Part shown: in pieces, positions 25,490-34,819 of the stretch
Layout: the number at the start of each line of letters is the position of its first letter
How positions within the stretch are numbered: position 1 is the stretch's first letter
DNA from: Planctomycetota bacterium
Lineage (GTDB): Bacteria; Planctomycetota; UBA1135; UBA2386
NCBI GenBank assembly: GCA_016713175.1
Contig: JADJPQ010000030.1
Location: 212,335 to 276,334, forward strand
Direction of reading: 5' to 3'
Length of the DNA stretch: 64,000 nucleotides
The notes under the pieces: model-generated
Seen by the model: the letters and a program-made list of their open reading frames with translations, nothing else
What the model was told of the DNA's origin: nothing
The model's database searches: none
Translations under genes and position numbers: made by a program

Positions 25490-27244
25490 ATGCATTGGCG
25501 CAATTCGGTGTTGATCCGCGTGCTCGGGATCTCGGTTGCGGTTCTGTTCGTCGTGCTCGGCGTCGCGTTCGTGGTGGTCGCCGGTCGCTATCGAACCGAT
25601 GCCCAGCAGCAGATGGTCGAGAAGGCCGCAGCGTTCACGGCTGTTGCCGACGCCGCGCGCGCCGAGGCCGCGAAACTGCATGCCGCCGATACGTTCAGGA
25701 CGGATGAACTGATCGCGGAGTTGCGGCAGATGATCGCGGCCGGGCGTTCCTATCGGGATGCGCGGATCTACCCGACCATTCCCGTGGTCGCTGGCTGGTT
25801 GGCCGCGAAGTCCGCGGCCGCCAAAGAGAACATCGACTTCCGGATCGTCGCGCACGATGCGCGCAATCCGGACAACGATCCGGCGGAGGATCGCGAAGCG
25901 GGTGAGTTCCGCAGTGCGATGTTGCGCGAACTGACCGCGCAGACCGAGAAGGGTGGCGAGTCGGCGATCGGGCGCGTCGATCCGGCGACCAACCAGTTGC
26001 ACTACATGCGGGCGATCCGGCTCGAGGAGAACTGCATGCTGTGCCACGGTGATCCGAAGACCAGCCCGACTGGGGATGGCAAGGACGTGACCGGCTTCCC
26101 GATGGAGAATTGGCGGCCGGGCATGGTGCACGGCGCCTACGAAGTCGTCATGCCGATGGCGGCGACGGAAGCGCGGCTGGCGGGGTTCCTTTGGGGTGCG
26201 ATTGGCTGGTCGCTGCCGGTGCTGGTGATCGGTCTGGCCGCTTTCTTTGCGCTGATGCGGCGCGGTCTGCAACGGCCATTGACCGGCCTGGCGGATCGGT
26301 TGCGCGACATCGCCGAGGGCGAAGGCGACCTGACCCAGCGGCTGCGCCTGCCGCATCGCGACGAGATCGGCACCGCCGCCGGCTGCTTCGACAAGTTCGT
26401 CGGTCGCATCCACGACACGGTGGCGCGAGTGGCCGTCGGCAGCCAACGTATCGACCACGCTTCGCGGGCAGTGTCCCAGGAAGCCCACCGGCTGGCGCAG
26501 GGTGCTTCGCACCATGCGGCGACCATCGAGGAGATCAACGCGTCGCTGTTGGAAGTCAACGGCCTGGCGGCGCGTACGGCCGACGACTGCAAGCTGGCCG
26601 CCGCCGCGTCGGCACGGGCCAGTTCGGCGGCGGCGCAGGGCAACTCCGAGGTCGAGAGGATGAGCCAGGCGATGGCGGCAATCCGCGAGTCCAGCGAAGC
26701 GGTCAACAAGGTCGTCTCCGTGATCCAGACCGTGGCGTTCCAGACCAACCTGCTGGCGTTGAACGCCGCGGTCGAGGCCGCGCGGGCCGGTGAGGCCGGC
26801 AAGGGCTTCGCGGTGGTGGCCGAGGAGGTGCGTGGTCTGGCGCTGCGCAGCGCCAATGCGGCCACCGAGACCGGCGAACTGATCGGCGAAGCCGCGCGGC
26901 GGACGGAGGCGGGCACCCGGATCGTCCAGCAGGTCGCGCAGGTGTTCGGCCAGATCGTGCAGGAGGCGACGACGGTGAACACGCTGCTCGAGGGCGTCAG
27001 CACCGCTGCGGCTTCGCAGAACGCCAACGTCGCCCAGGTCACGCAGGGCGTCACCAGCCTCAGTCAGATCACCCAGGACAATGCCGCCAGCGCCCAGGAA
27101 CTGGCGGTGACGGCCAGCGAGACAACCAACCAGATCGCGGCCTTGCGCCAGATGGTCTCGAGCTTCAAGGTCGATGCCGGATCGCTTGCCGACGCCGGCG
27201 TCACTCCCGGCCCTGGGGGTGGCACTGATAGCACGCCGAGCTGA
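25490..27244 (+). CDS. Chemoreceptor with periplasmic c-heme (Tll0287/DUF3365-like) sensor domain
   Basis: A 584-residue methyl-accepting protein from the ATG at 25490. It has an N-terminal membrane helix (VLGISVAVLFVVLGVAFVVV) and a periplasmic domain (about residues 40-220) that contains one heme-c motif, ENCMLCHGDPK, near residue 183, as in the DUF3365/Tll0287 heme-sensor family. A second helix (IGWSLPVLVIGLAAFFAL), a HAMP segment and the signalling hairpin follow; the conserved tip reads FQTNLLALNAAVEAARAGE (about residue 418). It probably senses redox state, oxygen or NO and signals to CheA. No other che genes are nearby. It ends overlapping, tail to tail, with the 19-heme cytochrome gene. 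Confidence 0.88.
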   Translation: MHWRNSVLIRVLGISVAVLFVVLGVAFVVVAGRYRTDAQQQMVEKAAAFTAVADAARAEAAKLHAADTFRTDELIAELRQMIAAGRSYRDARIYPTIPVVAGWLAAKSAAAKENIDFRIVAHDARNPDNDPAEDREAGEFRSAMLRELTAQTEKGGESAIGRVDPATNQLHYMRAIRLEENCMLCHGDPKTSPTGDGKDVTGFPMENWRPGMVHGAYEVVMPMAATEARLAGFLWGAIGWSLPVLVIGLAAFFALMRRGLQRPLTGLADRLRDIAEGEGDLTQRLRLPHRDEIGTAAGCFDKFVGRIHDTVARVAVGSQRIDHASRAVSQEAHRLAQGASHHAATIEEINASLLEVNGLAARTADDCKLAAAASARASSAAAQGNSEVERMSQAMAAIRESSEAVNKVVSVIQTVAFQTNLLALNAAVEAARAGEAGKGFAVVAEEVRGLALRSANAATETGELIGEAARRTEAGTRIVQQVAQVFGQIVQEATTVNTLLEGVSTAAASQNANVAQVTQGVTSLSQITQDNAASAQELAVTASETTNQIAALRQMVSSFKVDAGSLADAGVTPGPGGGTDSTPS

Positions 27245-28697
27245 GCCACTGATAACCGTTCACGCGGCGATGCTTGTCGGCCATCTCGGTCTCGCGGTGG
27301 TCGTGACAATGCGTGCAGGAGAACACCGCGACGTTGGTCGGTTCGCGGTGGCATTCGGCGCAACCGACCGCATGGTCGCGAGTCGTCGGGAAGCGGTGCG
27401 TGAAGGTCGCTGGGCGCCAGGCGGTCGTGCCATGGCATTGCTGGCAGGCCGTGGGCATGCCGATGCCGGCGTGCGGCGGATTGGTCGCCGCACGGTAGTC
27501 GGGGTCGTGACAGGAAGCGCAGTTGGCCGACAGGCCGGTGTAGGTTCCCGGGGTGGTGTGACAGCTGGCGCAGGTCAGCGCGTGCGCGCCGGTCAGCGGC
27601 ATCGTCGCCGGGTGCGTGAAGTTCGCCGGCCGCCAGCTGAGCGTCGAGTGGCAGTCCTGGCAGGTCATCGGGAAGCCGGCGGCCGCGTGCGCCGGACCGG
27701 TCGTCGCCGACCATTCGTCGGCATGGCACGAACTGCAGGTCGGCGTCAGGCCGGCATAGGTGCCCGGGGCCGTGTGGCAGCGGGAACAAGCGATGGCGTG
27801 ACCGCCGGTCAACGCGAAGTTCGCCGCGTGGTCGAAGCGGGCGCCGCGGAACGTGGCGATCGAATGGCAGTTCTCGCAGGTCGTCGGGAACGTCGGCGGC
27901 ACGTGCTGCGGGTCGCGCGCAGCCGCGTAGTCGTCGTCATGGCAGGCGAAACAGGTCGTCGACAGCCCGGCGAACGTGCCATTGGTGTGGCAGTCGGCGC
28001 AGCGGCGACCGCCGTGGCCCTGCACCAGCGGGAAGCTGGCGGTGTGTTCGAACCGTGCCGGTGCGAAAGCGAGCGGCGTGTGGCAACGCTGGCAGTCGCC
28101 GATCCAGCCGTTGGCGGCGTGATCGGGTGAGGTTGCGCGCACCAGGTCCTGGCCGTGGCAGTGCACGCACGCGCTGCTCGCGCCGGCGAAGTTGCCGACC
28201 TGCGCCCCCGCGTGGCAGCGAAAGCAGGCGGCGGCGGCATGCGCGCCGACCAACGGGAAGCGGGTGCGATCGTGCAGCGCGATCGCGGCCGACGGCCGCC
28301 AGTTGCTCTCGCCATGGCAGGTGGCGCAGTCGTTGCCGAGTTGGGCCTGGTGCGGGTCGACGTGGCAGCCACGGCAGCCGCGCGCGGCGAACTGCGCGAC
28401 CGGGCCGCGATCGTTGTGGCACAGGAGACAGCTCGCGGTGGTGTGGGCGCCGTGCAACGGCACGCCGGTCTGCTGTTCGTGATCGAACTGGAAGTCGGTG
28501 CGCAGGGTCCGCCAATCGCCCCCCACGTGGCACAGTGTGCAGTCGGCCGGGAACCTGTCGTGCGGCACCACCGGGCCGAGGTCGCGGCGCCAGCCGTGGC
28601 GCGGTGCCAGGTGCGCGCAACCGATCCACAGCAGCAGCGCGACGCCGAGCCAGCGCCAGCGGATCGGGGTCGTCGGGATCTCGGGTTCGTCGGCCAT
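27201..28697 (-). CDS. 19-heme c-type cytochrome, possible outer-surface lipoprotein
   Basis: A 498-residue protein with nineteen CxxCH motifs, about one heme per 25 residues, spread from CTLCH near residue 53 to CYQCH near the end. Many repeats share the form C..CH....W...F.H....F....H....C..CH (for example around SIATFRGARFDHAANFAL), so the protein arose from repeated units. The N-terminal hydrophobic stretch (WRWLGVALLLWIGCAHL) ends in a Cys that could be lipidated, although Trp at the -3 position is atypical. It is the last of four coupled genes and starts three bases after the barrel gene's stop. I infer it is the terminal reductase on the outside of the cell. Its 3' end overlaps the chemoreceptor by 44 bp. 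Confidence 0.88.
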   Translation of the reverse strand: MADEPEIPTTPIRWRWLGVALLLWIGCAHLAPRHGWRRDLGPVVPHDRFPADCTLCHVGGDWRTLRTDFQFDHEQQTGVPLHGAHTTASCLLCHNDRGPVAQFAARGCRGCHVDPHQAQLGNDCATCHGESNWRPSAAIALHDRTRFPLVGAHAAAACFRCHAGAQVGNFAGASSACVHCHGQDLVRATSPDHAANGWIGDCQRCHTPLAFAPARFEHTASFPLVQGHGGRRCADCHTNGTFAGLSTTCFACHDDDYAAARDPQHVPPTFPTTCENCHSIATFRGARFDHAANFALTGGHAIACSRCHTAPGTYAGLTPTCSSCHADEWSATTGPAHAAAGFPMTCQDCHSTLSWRPANFTHPATMPLTGAHALTCASCHTTPGTYTGLSANCASCHDPDYRAATNPPHAGIGMPTACQQCHGTTAWRPATFTHRFPTTRDHAVGCAECHREPTNVAVFSCTHCHDHRETEMADKHRRVNGYQWLSSACYQCHPQGRE

Positions 28698-28700
28698 GAT

Positions 28701-30341
28701 TCAGAACCGGTGTTGCAGCCACAGGGTCAGGGCGAACGCGTCCTGCTGATCGCCGAACCAGCGTTCGCCGGTGATCGCCAGATCGACATCGCCGAGGGGT
28801 ACGTCGAGCGACAGATCGACGGACTGGCGCGTGTAGGTCGCGGCCCCGCCGAGCAGGTTCTCGGTGTCGAAGCGGTAGCGGTTCCAGCCGGCGCTGACCT
28901 GCACCTCGCCGAACTCGCGGCGCACGCGAACGCGCGAACCAGGCCCAGCCCAGAAGCCGCCGCTGTTCTGGAACAGGGTCACCATGATCGTGGTGTCGGT
29001 GCCGAGCGCGTCGGCCCAGTCGGCGCCGACCTCGCCGGAATGCCCTTGCCGATCCTGGTCCCACCAGGCGTCGCCACGTGCCGACAAGCGCAGATCGGTC
29101 AGCGGCCGCCACCAGGCATCGATGCCGATGCGATCGACACGGCCATCGCGGATCAGTTCGTCGGGCAACGCGACGTACTCGTCGCGAAGCAGTTGCGGCC
29201 AGGAGAAGTGCGATGCAGTGGCGCCCAGCCCGAACTTGCGCTCGTCGAAGCGGGCTTGCAGCAGCGCATGGCTTGGTTCGATGGTGGACTCGAGATCGTC
29301 CTTGGCCGTGTGCAGATCGACGCGCGCCGTGCCGAACAGCCAGAATCCGCCACCCGATCGATACTGCGCGCGCAGCACCGCGAGATCGCGATCGGGATCG
29401 CCGTGATGCCAGGTCTTCTGCAGCCCGGCGGTCCACGACCACCGCCGCTGCCGTGGTTCGGTCCAGTCGACGAACGCATGCACACCGAGATCCTCGCCGG
29501 TGTCGCGGGCCGGGAACGGCCGCGGCCAGCTGCCGGCACCGCCACCGAGGCGCCAGCCATCGTCGAACTGCGCGATCGCCTCGACGCCGTCCAGCAGGCC
29601 CAGTTCGGGCAGCGCGTCGCTGTAGAAACGGCCGAACTCGAGCCGCAGGGGCGCGTACTCTTCGGTGCCGGTCGCGTACGACAGCAGGTCCAACCGGCCG
29701 TTGGTGTCGTCGCTGTCGTCGGCATCCTGCAGGCGCAGGCGACGGTGATCGAGATCGCCCGCGAAGCGCACCAGGCCGCCGTCGCCGAACGGATTGCGCC
29801 AGGTCGCCTCGACGCCGAGCCGACCGAGCAACCAATCGCTGGCCCGCCCGTCGCCCTGATCCCGATTCCACAGCGCGAGCAGGTGGGCGCGGCCATGCAG
29901 ATCGCTCGGTCGCGAGCGTGGATCGCTGCGGAAGGCCGGGGCAAGCAACGGATCCTCCGGTCGGCGATCGCCCTCGATCCGGGTCCACGGCGGGTGGGCC
30001 GGGTTGTTCGGACGGGTCGGCTTGCGGCCGGCATCATCGCGCGTCGGGGCGACGGACGCTTCGCCGCGCGTGCCGATCGCCGGGGTCTCGATCCCGGGCG
30101 GCAGGTCGACGCGCGCCGAGGTTGCGGTGACGACGAGAACATCGAGTTCGAGCGGCCCACCCGGCGGGAACAGCCGAACACGGGTGCCGGTGGCGAGTCC
30201 GTCGTCCCGGCCCTTGTCGAGATAGAGACTGCGGCCGGCGACCGAGGTGACCACCACCTCCACCGACCGGTTGTCCTGCGCGCGCAGAGCGGCGGCAGCG
30301 AGCACGCCGATGGCGACGCCGATGGCGCGGTACCGGGTCAT
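28701..30341 (-). CDS. Outer-membrane beta-barrel, probable cytochrome conduit porin
   Basis: A 546-residue protein from the ATG at 30341, which overlaps the stop of the 23-heme gene as ATGA. It has a signal peptide (IGVAIGVLAAAALRAQ). Residues 25-110 are a small N-terminal domain (SLYLDKGRDDGLATGTRVRL). From about residue 150 the chain alternates amphipathic strands with aromatic girdles (LLGRLGVEATWRNPFGDGG; WSWTAGLQKTWHHGDPD; LFGTARVDLHTAKDD) and ends in a C-terminal Phe (LTLWLQHRF), the signature of BAM-assembled barrels. Its place between two multiheme cytochromes matches porin-cytochrome conduits. No specific homology to MtrB or PioB can be read by eye; the assignment rests on context and topology. 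Confidence 0.75.
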   Translation of the reverse strand: MTRYRAIGVAIGVLAAAALRAQDNRSVEVVVTSVAGRSLYLDKGRDDGLATGTRVRLFPPGGPLELDVLVVTATSARVDLPPGIETPAIGTRGEASVAPTRDDAGRKPTRPNNPAHPPWTRIEGDRRPEDPLLAPAFRSDPRSRPSDLHGRAHLLALWNRDQGDGRASDWLLGRLGVEATWRNPFGDGGLVRFAGDLDHRRLRLQDADDSDDTNGRLDLLSYATGTEEYAPLRLEFGRFYSDALPELGLLDGVEAIAQFDDGWRLGGGAGSWPRPFPARDTGEDLGVHAFVDWTEPRQRRWSWTAGLQKTWHHGDPDRDLAVLRAQYRSGGGFWLFGTARVDLHTAKDDLESTIEPSHALLQARFDERKFGLGATASHFSWPQLLRDEYVALPDELIRDGRVDRIGIDAWWRPLTDLRLSARGDAWWDQDRQGHSGEVGADWADALGTDTTIMVTLFQNSGGFWAGPGSRVRVRREFGEVQVSAGWNRYRFDTENLLGGAATYTRQSVDLSLDVPLGDVDLAITGERWFGDQQDAFALTLWLQHRF

Positions 30342-32320
30342 CTGCGGCGGTCCTTCGGCACGGCGGCATGGCAGTCGGCGCAGGTGGTGCCGAGCGGGCG
30401 GTAGCGCGTCACCGGGCCGGCTCCGGTCGCGACGCTGGGATGGCAACTCGCGCAGGCGAGTCGCCGATGGGCGTCGTCGAGCGCGAAGCGGCTGTGGCGT
30501 TGGTGATCGAACGTCAGGTCGGCGAACCGCGTCTGTTGGTGGCAACGCGCGCAGTCGGTGGTGCCGGCGACCGCGAACTGGCCGGCGTGGACGTCCTGGT
30601 GGCAGTCGGCGCACTTGCTGCCCAGGGCCTTGCCGAATCGCCGACCGGTGGCGTCCGGTTGGTCGAGACGTTCGTGGCAGCGGTTGCACGCCAGCGCGGC
30701 ATGCGCATCGCGCAGTGCGAAACCGGTCCAGCGCGCGTGATCGAAGTCCACGGCGACTGGCGCGAACGCCCGTTCGTCATGGCAGCGAGCGCAGTCGGTG
30801 CGACCGGCGATCGCGGTCGGATGGGCAGCGCCGTCGAACCGGCCGCCATGTGGATCGCGGTGGCAGTCGGCGCAGCGGGTCTTGGTGCCGTCAAAGCGGC
30901 GGATGCCGTCGATGACGCGATCGTGGCAGCGGCGGCAGGCCACGGCGGTGTGGGCGTCGCGCAGCGGGAACGACGCCGTGGCGTGGGCGGTCGCATCGAA
31001 CGCCGGCGGCGAGAAACGGGTCGGCTCGTGGCAGGCGGTGCACTCGGCAAAGGCCGGGGTTGTCGCGAACTGCGCGCCATGCGGGTCAGCGTGACAGCCA
31101 CTGCAAGCGGCCGCGGTCCGGCCCGGGTAACGGGCGTTCCAGAGCCGTTTCTCGCGCGGGTGACAGGTTGCACAAGCCGCGCGGTCGTGCGGCGGCGTCA
31201 GCGCGAAGCCGATGCGCGCGTGGGCGGTCGCGGCGACGGTGGCGTCGGCAAAGCGTTGGTGAGTGTCGCTGTGGCACTCGCCACAAGCAGCGTCGGCGGG
31301 GCCTGCCATCAGGGTCGCGCGGTGCGGCGAGGCGTGGCAGCGCCCACAATCGGTCGACACCGGGGCGTCACCGGTCCAGCGATTGGGCTGGGTGCCAGTG
31401 CCGTGGCAGTCCAGGCAGTCGACGGCAGCGTGCGGCCCGGTCAGCCCCGGACCGAAGTGGTGGTGGTTGGCAGACGTGATCGTGTGCGCCGGGAACGACT
31501 CGGTCGTGTGGCATCGCGCACAGTCGGCGGCGGCACGGATCGGCAGTCGGCCGTTGGCAGTGGCGATTCTCGGCTCGTGCGGATCGGCGTGGCAGTCGAC
31601 GCAGGCTCGGACTGGACCCTGGTGCTGTTGCAGAGCCGCGATCGCGTGGTCACCGGTCGCCGGATGGCATTGATCGCAGCGACGGTTCGCATGGGCCTGC
31701 CTCAGCGGGAAGCGGTCGTGGCGGAAACCCGGAGCGTTTGCGAACGGCTGTTCCTGGCCATGGCAGTGGGCGCAGTCGCTGCCATAGGCGCCGCGGTGCA
31801 CGTCGTCGTGGCAGTTCGCGCAGGTCTGCTGCAGCCCGAGCCATCGACCGCCGGACGGCGGTGCCGGCGACTCCGCCTGCTGGTGACATTGCGCGCACTC
31901 CAGGCGCGTGTGCGCGCCGCCCAGGGCGAACCCCGCGACGTGCCGGTGGTCGTACTCGGTGCGGACCGTGATGCCGGCACGGGTGAAGGCGTGCTCGGAC
32001 AGCAACCGGGTTGCCGCACCGTGGTGTTCGGGATGGCAGCTGGCGCAGGCGCTGGCCAGGTCGCGCGGCATGGCACCGTGCAGCCCGCGATTGGCTGCCA
32101 TCTGGGCGGCGATCGGGCGATGGCATTCCGTGCATGACTCGGCACTGATGCCGGCGCCGCGGACGTGGCAGCGTTCGCAGGTGCCCTGTGGACCGATGGC
32201 GGCGGCGTGGGCCGGGTGCAGCGGTCCAGGCCCCGAACGCGCCGGCTGCAGTTCCCAGGCCAGGACGCCGAGCACGACGGCGAGCGACAGTCCGGTCAGC
32301 AACCAGGTCGCCGCCCTCAT
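30338..32320 (-). CDS. 23-heme c-type cytochrome, membrane-anchored or periplasmic
   Basis: A 660-residue protein with twenty-three CxxCH motifs from CERCH (about residue 48) to CADCH near the C-terminus. One N-terminal hydrophobic segment (ATWLLTGLSLAVVLGVLAW) is either a signal peptide or an anchor. Repeats of the form CA.CH.DPH.....F and FDH.RH..F.L..AH..L.C..CH show internal duplication like that in the 19-heme protein. Its ATG overlaps the stop of the upstream Fe-S flavoprotein as ATGA, and its own stop overlaps the barrel start. I infer it carries electrons across the periplasm from the membrane reductase into the barrel. The heme count is from direct motif reading. Confidence 0.9.
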   Translation of the reverse strand: MRAATWLLTGLSLAVVLGVLAWELQPARSGPGPLHPAHAAAIGPQGTCERCHVRGAGISAESCTECHRPIAAQMAANRGLHGAMPRDLASACASCHPEHHGAATRLLSEHAFTRAGITVRTEYDHRHVAGFALGGAHTRLECAQCHQQAESPAPPSGGRWLGLQQTCANCHDDVHRGAYGSDCAHCHGQEQPFANAPGFRHDRFPLRQAHANRRCDQCHPATGDHAIAALQQHQGPVRACVDCHADPHEPRIATANGRLPIRAAADCARCHTTESFPAHTITSANHHHFGPGLTGPHAAVDCLDCHGTGTQPNRWTGDAPVSTDCGRCHASPHRATLMAGPADAACGECHSDTHQRFADATVAATAHARIGFALTPPHDRAACATCHPREKRLWNARYPGRTAAACSGCHADPHGAQFATTPAFAECTACHEPTRFSPPAFDATAHATASFPLRDAHTAVACRRCHDRVIDGIRRFDGTKTRCADCHRDPHGGRFDGAAHPTAIAGRTDCARCHDERAFAPVAVDFDHARWTGFALRDAHAALACNRCHERLDQPDATGRRFGKALGSKCADCHQDVHAGQFAVAGTTDCARCHQQTRFADLTFDHQRHSRFALDDAHRRLACASCHPSVATGAGPVTRYRPLGTTCADCHAAVPKDRRR

Positions 32321-34665
32321 CGGTCACCACCGCCGAACAGCCGGCCGAGGTCGACACTGCCGAAGCGCGTTGCCGTGACGATGTGCGCAATCGTCAGCAG
32401 CAACAGCAGCAGCGCGAGCCAGCGGTGCAGGTAGCGCCAGGTCGCCAGCAGCGCGCGCAGTTCCTCGTGATGCGTGACTTGCAGCGCGAGACGGTGAGCC
32501 TGTTGCGCGAGCCCGAGCACTCGCGTGATCTCGCTCTGCGGCACGTCTTCGGCCAGCCCGCGCGCGCGCAGCGAACGGAGTTGCCGGCGCAAACGCGCTT
32601 GGCCGCGTACCAGCGCGATGACCCTGGCGAAGAAGCCGCGGCCCAGCGATTCGCCGGCGACCAGGTTCTCGACGTGCGCTCGCACTTCGGCACCAAACCC
32701 CCGACCGTGGCGGTCCCATTCACTGGCCAGCGCCGTCACTCGAGCGCCGAGTTCTTCGAGGTCCTGCTGCCGGCCGTTTTGCGCGCGCGGTACGAACGCA
32801 TAGAACCAGCGGCCGACGACGCCGGCACCGACGACGATGGCCATCACCAACAGGGCGTGACCGCCGACTGAATCGCGGATGTGGAACCCGGCGTGCAGCC
32901 AGGCGCACAGCAGGGCGCCGAGTCCGGAGGCGATGTGCAGCGCCATCCAGGACCGCAGCGAGCCGGGCAGCCAACCGCCAAGCCTTGGGGCACGCCGGAT
33001 CAGATAGACCAGATTGATCGCGAACAGGGTAGTCGCGGCCAGGGCGGCCCACAGGCCAGGCGGACCCTGCGGCCGCAGCAGTTCGTGCGCCGCGGCGAAG
33101 GTCCGCTGGTCGGCGGTCAGGTCGTAGTACTCGCGCCAGTACCAGCGGATCGCGACCAGACCCAGGAGTCCGGTCAACGTCAGCGCCAGTGCCACCAGCA
33201 AGCCGGTGCCGCGATCGGTGCCTGGAACCGCCTGCGGTCGGAGGGCTGGATCGAACGACACGCCCGCCGTCTGCAGCAGCGGGAATGGCGGTGTGCCGCC
33301 GGCGAACACGAACACGTCGTCGATCGGCAGTTCGATCGTGCCGTGGGCGGCCTCGGCGGTCACCCGCAGTGTCACCGTGTCGGCGGTGATCGCGAGCGGT
33401 TCGCTGTCGAACAGCACGTGCACGGCCTTGGCCGCCATCGCGGCGGCGATGCGCTGCTCGTTGCGCGCCTTCAACCGCGAGAACGCGCCCTTGCGGTAGC
33501 TCAGCGTCACCGTGTTGGTGCCCTGTTCGGCGAGTGCCAGGGCCGCTTCGACGGCACTGTCACCACCGCCGACGATCAGGATCGTGCGTCGTTGGTAGCT
33601 CTCGGCGTCGAGCAGCGCGTGGGCGACGTGCGGCAGGTCTTCGCCGGGGATGCCGAGGCGGCGCGGTGAACCGCGACGGCCGAGAGCGAGGCAGACGTTG
33701 CGGACGCGGAAGGTCTGCCCGGTGCTGTGGACGGTGAACACGCCGCTGGTCGGATCGCGATCGATGCCCGTCACGGCAATCCCCGTGCGGACCGGGAGTT
33801 CGTGTTCTTGCGCCAACCGCTCCCACAGGGTCACCAGCTCTTCCTTGCGGAAGCTGGTCTGCGTCAGCCGCCCGTGGAGCGGCAGCTCCATCGGTTGCGT
33901 CATCACCAGCTTGCGGCGCGGGTAGGCGGCGACGGTGCCGCCGACGCCGGCCGCCTGATCGATCGCCAGGAACTGCAGCCCGCGTTCGCGGGCCGACAGC
34001 GCACAGGCGAGGCCCGCCGGGCCCATGCCGACGATCAGCAGGTCGAGCGGCGTCGTTGCCGTCGCGGGCTCGGCAGCAGCAGCAAGCGATCCGGCGGTCC
34101 CGCCGCCGGCGCTGTGCACGGCGACGCGCGGACGTCGCGCCGTGTTGGCGTATGGCGCCGCGGGTGCGGCAACCAGACGACGCGCGACCTCGGCGGCGAC
34201 CTGGACACCGTGTTGGACCGCAGTGCGGACCAGCGCGAAGCCGGTGATCTCGCCGGCCAGGAACAGGCCCGGTACGCCGACGGCCTGCAGACGTTCATCG
34301 ATCGCCGGCAGGTCGTTGCGACCCTGCAGATCTCCGAGGGTCAGCGAGATCGCGCCGGTAGGACACGCCTCGGCGCAGCGGCCGTGACCCACACAACGCG
34401 CTCCGTGCACGACCATGGCCTGCCCGTAAGCGACCCCGAGCACGCCTTCCTCGGGGCAAGCCCGCACGCAGGCGCCGCAGCCGATGCAGCTCGACAGATC
34501 GATCGCCGGGTGCTGCAACCGGGCTTGATGGCTGCCGCGCGAGCGGGCCAGGGACCGTTCGGCCAGGCTGTTCTTGAAGTGGCGAAGCTCGGCGCGGCGC
34601 CGCAAGACTGCGGCGAGCGCGAACGTCAGCAGGCCAAGAGGCAGGGTCCAGAACAGCCAGGGCAC
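32317..34665 (-). CDS. Membrane Fe-S/FAD/NAD(P) oxidoreductase, electron donor module
   Basis: A 782-residue protein with an N-terminal helix (LFWTLPLGLLTFALAAVL). Residues about 58-108 hold two ferredoxin-type cluster motifs: CIGCGACVRACPE, and CVGHGRCAEACPTGAI, in which the second Cys is replaced by His. A thioredoxin-reductase-like flavoprotein follows, with an FAD motif (LLIVGMGPAGLACAL, about residue 212) and an NAD(P) motif (LIVGGGDSAVEAALALA, about residue 362). The C-terminal 300 residues contain four or five membrane helices with histidines (ALHIASGLGALLCAWLHAGFHI; RYLHRWLALLLLLLTIAHIV), like a b-type cytochrome. It is the first gene of the conduit operon. I infer electron transfer from NAD(P)H or a ferredoxin through the membrane to the 23-heme protein. 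Confidence 0.85.
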   Translation of the reverse strand: MPWLFWTLPLGLLTFALAAVLRRRAELRHFKNSLAERSLARSRGSHQARLQHPAIDLSSCIGCGACVRACPEEGVLGVAYGQAMVVHGARCVGHGRCAEACPTGAISLTLGDLQGRNDLPAIDERLQAVGVPGLFLAGEITGFALVRTAVQHGVQVAAEVARRLVAAPAAPYANTARRPRVAVHSAGGGTAGSLAAAAEPATATTPLDLLIVGMGPAGLACALSARERGLQFLAIDQAAGVGGTVAAYPRRKLVMTQPMELPLHGRLTQTSFRKEELVTLWERLAQEHELPVRTGIAVTGIDRDPTSGVFTVHSTGQTFRVRNVCLALGRRGSPRRLGIPGEDLPHVAHALLDAESYQRRTILIVGGGDSAVEAALALAEQGTNTVTLSYRKGAFSRLKARNEQRIAAAMAAKAVHVLFDSEPLAITADTVTLRVTAEAAHGTIELPIDDVFVFAGGTPPFPLLQTAGVSFDPALRPQAVPGTDRGTGLLVALALTLTGLLGLVAIRWYWREYYDLTADQRTFAAAHELLRPQGPPGLWAALAATTLFAINLVYLIRRAPRLGGWLPGSLRSWMALHIASGLGALLCAWLHAGFHIRDSVGGHALLVMAIVVGAGVVGRWFYAFVPRAQNGRQQDLEELGARVTALASEWDRHGRGFGAEVRAHVENLVAGESLGRGFFARVIALVRGQARLRRQLRSLRARGLAEDVPQSEITRVLGLAQQAHRLALQVTHHEELRALLATWRYLHRWLALLLLLLTIAHIVTATRFGSVDLGRLFGGGDR

Positions 34666-34819
34666 GAGTGCTTCGCCAATTCAACAGGTGTGCCAGGGTC
34701 GACCCGTCGTCGGGCCCGGCATGCAGCGCTACGCCGGGCGGCTGTCTGGCGGCCCGCACTTCGTCCGGCGCTCGCGAGTTCTCCGGCCGCACTGCGCGAA
34801 CATGCAAAGTCTGCATCGA

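Noticed and set aside
27201..32320. Regular spacing of TGGCA-type words as a possible CRISPR or DNA repeat array
   Set aside because: The periodicity comes from codons of the repeated CxxCH heme motifs in the two cytochrome genes, not from identical repeats with spacers.
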